Positions 9,059 to 11,273 of a stretch of 11,273 nucleotides of DNA are shown piece after piece (the stretch's first letter is position 1; each line of letters opens with the position of its first letter). Position numbers and translations under genes: made by a program. This stretch comes from Neolecta irregularis DAH-3 (taxonomy: Eukaryota > Ascomycota > Neolectomycetes > Neolectales > Neolectaceae): assembly GCA_001929475.1 (NCBI GenBank), contig LXFE01000859.1, positions 1-11,273 of the forward strand, written 5' to 3'. The notes beneath the pieces were generated by a model that worked only from the letters and a program-made list of their open reading frames with translations, was not told the DNA's origin and ran no database searches.

Positions 9059-11230
9059 ATGAGTACCTTGCCGTTTTTGCCTCGTCTTAGCCAATTTACA
9101 TCTGCAAAAACATTTCCACCAAAACCTGTTCGAAGATATGCAGCACAGCCTTTTTATCCACCGAGAACTCGCATCCAAAAGATGCTAAAGACTTCGAAGC
9201 GATTCGTCGGATACGGTTCTGCATTTATTGTTGTTTCTGTCGCAGGACTATTTGTATACGATGCGTGCACATATCCGGGATCCAGAAATTTTCCGGTTCC
9301 GATAAATCCACTTGCATTGAATCCAAGGACTGGAGGACCAAAGAACTTGCCGATTGCAGAGCTCCTCCTAGACGATGTCAACGACGAAGATGTCAAAAAA
9401 CAGAAACTGGTCATTCTGGGATCTGGATTTGCAGTATAAATACTGGCTGAAAACCCCAATTGACGCATAGGCAATTTCGTTGGCAAAGACTTTGGATGCG
9501 GGAAAATATCACGTCGTTCTGATATCCCCGTCAAATTACTTTTTATTCACTCCATTGCTTCCAAGTGCTACTGTTGGGACAGTAGAACCGCGGTATAAAC
9601 TCGAGAATATTCTGCATTTTTACTGTCTAGGTCAATCATCGAGCCCGTTCGAAAGATCGTCAATCGATGCTTAGGTCACTATCTCGAGGCATCCGCACTC
9701 GGCGTTGAGTTGAAGGATCGTCTAGTCGAGGTTGTTAGTTATCATGAAGGCAAAGAACGCAGATTCTATGTTCCCTACGATAAACTCGTTATTTCAGTCG
9801 GTGCACAAAGCAACACTCATGGTGTTCCTGGTCTTGAGAACTGCTATTTCTTGAAGACTTTGCCTGATGCAATTCGCATGAGAAAACGAATTATGGGCAA
9901 TTTTGAAAAGGTAAAAATGATCTGCATGGTTGGTACTACAATATAGGCATGTCTACCGACGACAAGCCCCAAAGAACGTAAGAAACTACTCAGCTTTGTG
10001 GTTTGTGGTGCTGGTCCTACCGGTGTTGAATTTGCAGCCGAGTTACATGATATGGTCAAAGAAGATCTAGTCAACTTTGTATGTTGCTGCATTTCCAACT
10101 ACCGGCCTGACATCAGTTTCCAAAACTTCTAAGACAACATCTTTCTATTCATATAATCCAGTCTCAAGATCACATTCTAAACACTTACGATGAGAAAATT
10201 AGCAAGTACGCCGAGTCCAAATTTGTCAAGGAGGGAATTGATCTGATAACAAATGCTCGAGTCAAAGAAGTCCAAGACGACCGCGTAATTTATACTCAAA
10301 AGCAGCAGAATGGGCAAATTATCGAGAAAGAAGTCGAAGCGGGTGCTATCTTATGGTCAACTGGTCTCGGTAAGTTCGTGCTACGAGTACATGTCATGAT
10401 ACTTTAGCCTTAACGCCCCTCACACATTCAATCGTCTCTTCAATCCCAGAGCAGAGGAATAAAAAAGCCATAGAAACGGATTCTCATCTACGTGTTCTCG
10501 GAGCTCCAAGTGGCGAAGTCTACGCTATAGGTGATTGTGCCACAGTCCAAAATAATATTTCATCCCGTCTGGTTCATCTTCTTCAAAGTATAAATGCTGC
10601 CGATGGAGAAGACTCTAAAGTACAACTATCGTTCCAGCAATGGCGAAATTTAGCCGAGAGGGCGAGAAGGAAATTTCCTCAGGCCTCAGTTCATTTACAG
10701 AGACTGGATAAATTATTTTTACAATATGATAAAGATAACTCGGGAACATTGGATATGAAGGAACTTGAGGCATTATTCAACCACATCGATCGAAAGTTGA
10801 CTAGTTTGCCAACAACTGCACAAAGAGGGTCACAACAGTACGTCTTGTCACATGTAATCTAAACTAACGTTGTAGAGGGTAACTATTCCAAGCCCCTTCA
10901 AGACTGACGATAAGTAAATACCTCGGGAAGAAACTCAACAAGCTTGCCGACGCCCAAATTAATATAGATCCCACCCAATTCTATGACGGAGATCTCGATG
11001 ATACAATCTACAAACCCTTTGATTTTCACAATCTCGGAAGTCTGGCGTATCTTGGCGATGCAGCAGCCTATGATTCTGGCACAGGAACTACTTTTGCTGG
11101 AGGTTTATTAGCGATGTATCTATGGAGATCAGTCTACTGGAGTGAACAAATATCTTTCCGAACTCGATGTTTGCTAGCTGTCGACTGGATGAAGCGAAGT
11201 ATTTGGGGGAGAGACCTATCAAAGTTTTAA
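9059..11230 (+). CDS. NDE1: external alternative NADH:ubiquinone oxidoreductase with EF-hand
   Basis: This type II NADH dehydrogenase passes electrons from NADH to ubiquinone without pumping protons; the N-terminal presequence plus one membrane helix (about residues 50-70) is typical of enzymes facing the intermembrane space. Exons are 9059-9433, 9471-9592, 9631-9910, 9947-10078, 10117-10369, 10408-10837, 10876-10878 and 10915-11230. Introns are 37, 38, 36, 38, 38, 38 and 36 nt; the product is 636 residues. The FAD fold has GSGFAA (121-126), then [19 protein letters not shown]. The NADH fold has GAGPTG (280-285). AIGDC precedes a full EF-hand loop (D495, D497, S499, T501, D503, E506), as in the calcium-dependent fungal NDE and plant NDB enzymes. 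The C-terminus has [11 protein letters not shown] and [19 protein letters not shown]. The seventh exon is only 3 nt. The usual Trp-Gly of the first glycine motif is Phe-Ala here. NDE1 versus another NDE paralogue cannot be decided. Confidence 0.93.
10876..10878 (+). other. NDE1: predicted 3-nt microexon (AGG)
   Basis: The trinucleotide AGG lies between a 38-nt intron (10838-10875, GTACGT ... TTGTAG with CTAAC branch) and a 36-nt intron (10879-10914, GTAACT ... GATAAG with CTGAC branch). Joining CA, AGG and T gives CAA-GGT (Gln-Gly), restoring the family motif SQQGKYL. Skipping it would give SQHKYL and need one 77-nt intron, twice the size of any other here. Confidence 0.75.
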
Positions 11231-11273
11231 ACTTTTTTGCAATACAGATGGTGACCTTCACATATCTACATTA

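Noticed and set aside
10838-10914. One 77-nt intron instead of two introns plus a microexon
   Set aside because: It would be nearly double any other intron here, would contain complete acceptor and donor signals inside, and would lose a conserved Gly. It is kept as the alternative to test.

Overview
The window looks like a gene-dense piece of a fungal nuclear genome. All six apparently intact genes encode eukaryotic proteins: a phospholipid methyltransferase, an RNase H2 subunit, an F-box protein, a MYST acetyltransferase, a nucleolar Esf1 protein and a mitochondrial alternative NADH dehydrogenase. Each is cut by spliceosomal introns of only 32-42 nt. The F-box family and the OPI3 C-terminus look ascomycete-like to me, but no sequence search was possible and the lineage is left open.

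Layout: 1-121 is a 13-bp minisatellite. 129-1082 (minus) is a decayed cyclopropane-fatty-acid synthase gene that keeps one recognisable intron but has three nonsense codons, a frameshift and a missing 3' end next to the minisatellite. 1083-1660 shows no convincing gene. OPI3 (1669-2459, minus, 6 exons) and RNH203 (2701-3282, plus, 4 exons) diverge from a 241-bp spacer. RNH203 converges on an F-box gene (3301-4885, minus, 5 exons) with only 18 bp between the stop codons. The F-box gene and ESA1 (5104-6702, plus, 3 exons) diverge from a 218-bp spacer. ESA1 converges on ESF1 (6812-8957, minus, 6 exons), which shares a 101-bp divergent promoter with an external NADH dehydrogenase gene (9059-11230, plus, 8 exons).

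Simple reading frames in OPI3, RNH203, ESF1 and the NADH dehydrogenase gene look broken. Removing the short introns joins every gene into one frame that follows its family. The genes do not form a pathway; they are housekeeping genes for lipid methylation, ribonucleotide removal, chromatin acetylation, rRNA processing and respiration. OPI3 and the CFA relic both belong to SAM-dependent lipid-modifying families, but their adjacency may be chance.

The most unusual signal is a predicted 3-nt microexon in the NADH dehydrogenase gene, between two back-to-back introns of normal size. No mobile element, CRISPR array, tRNA or rRNA was recognised.
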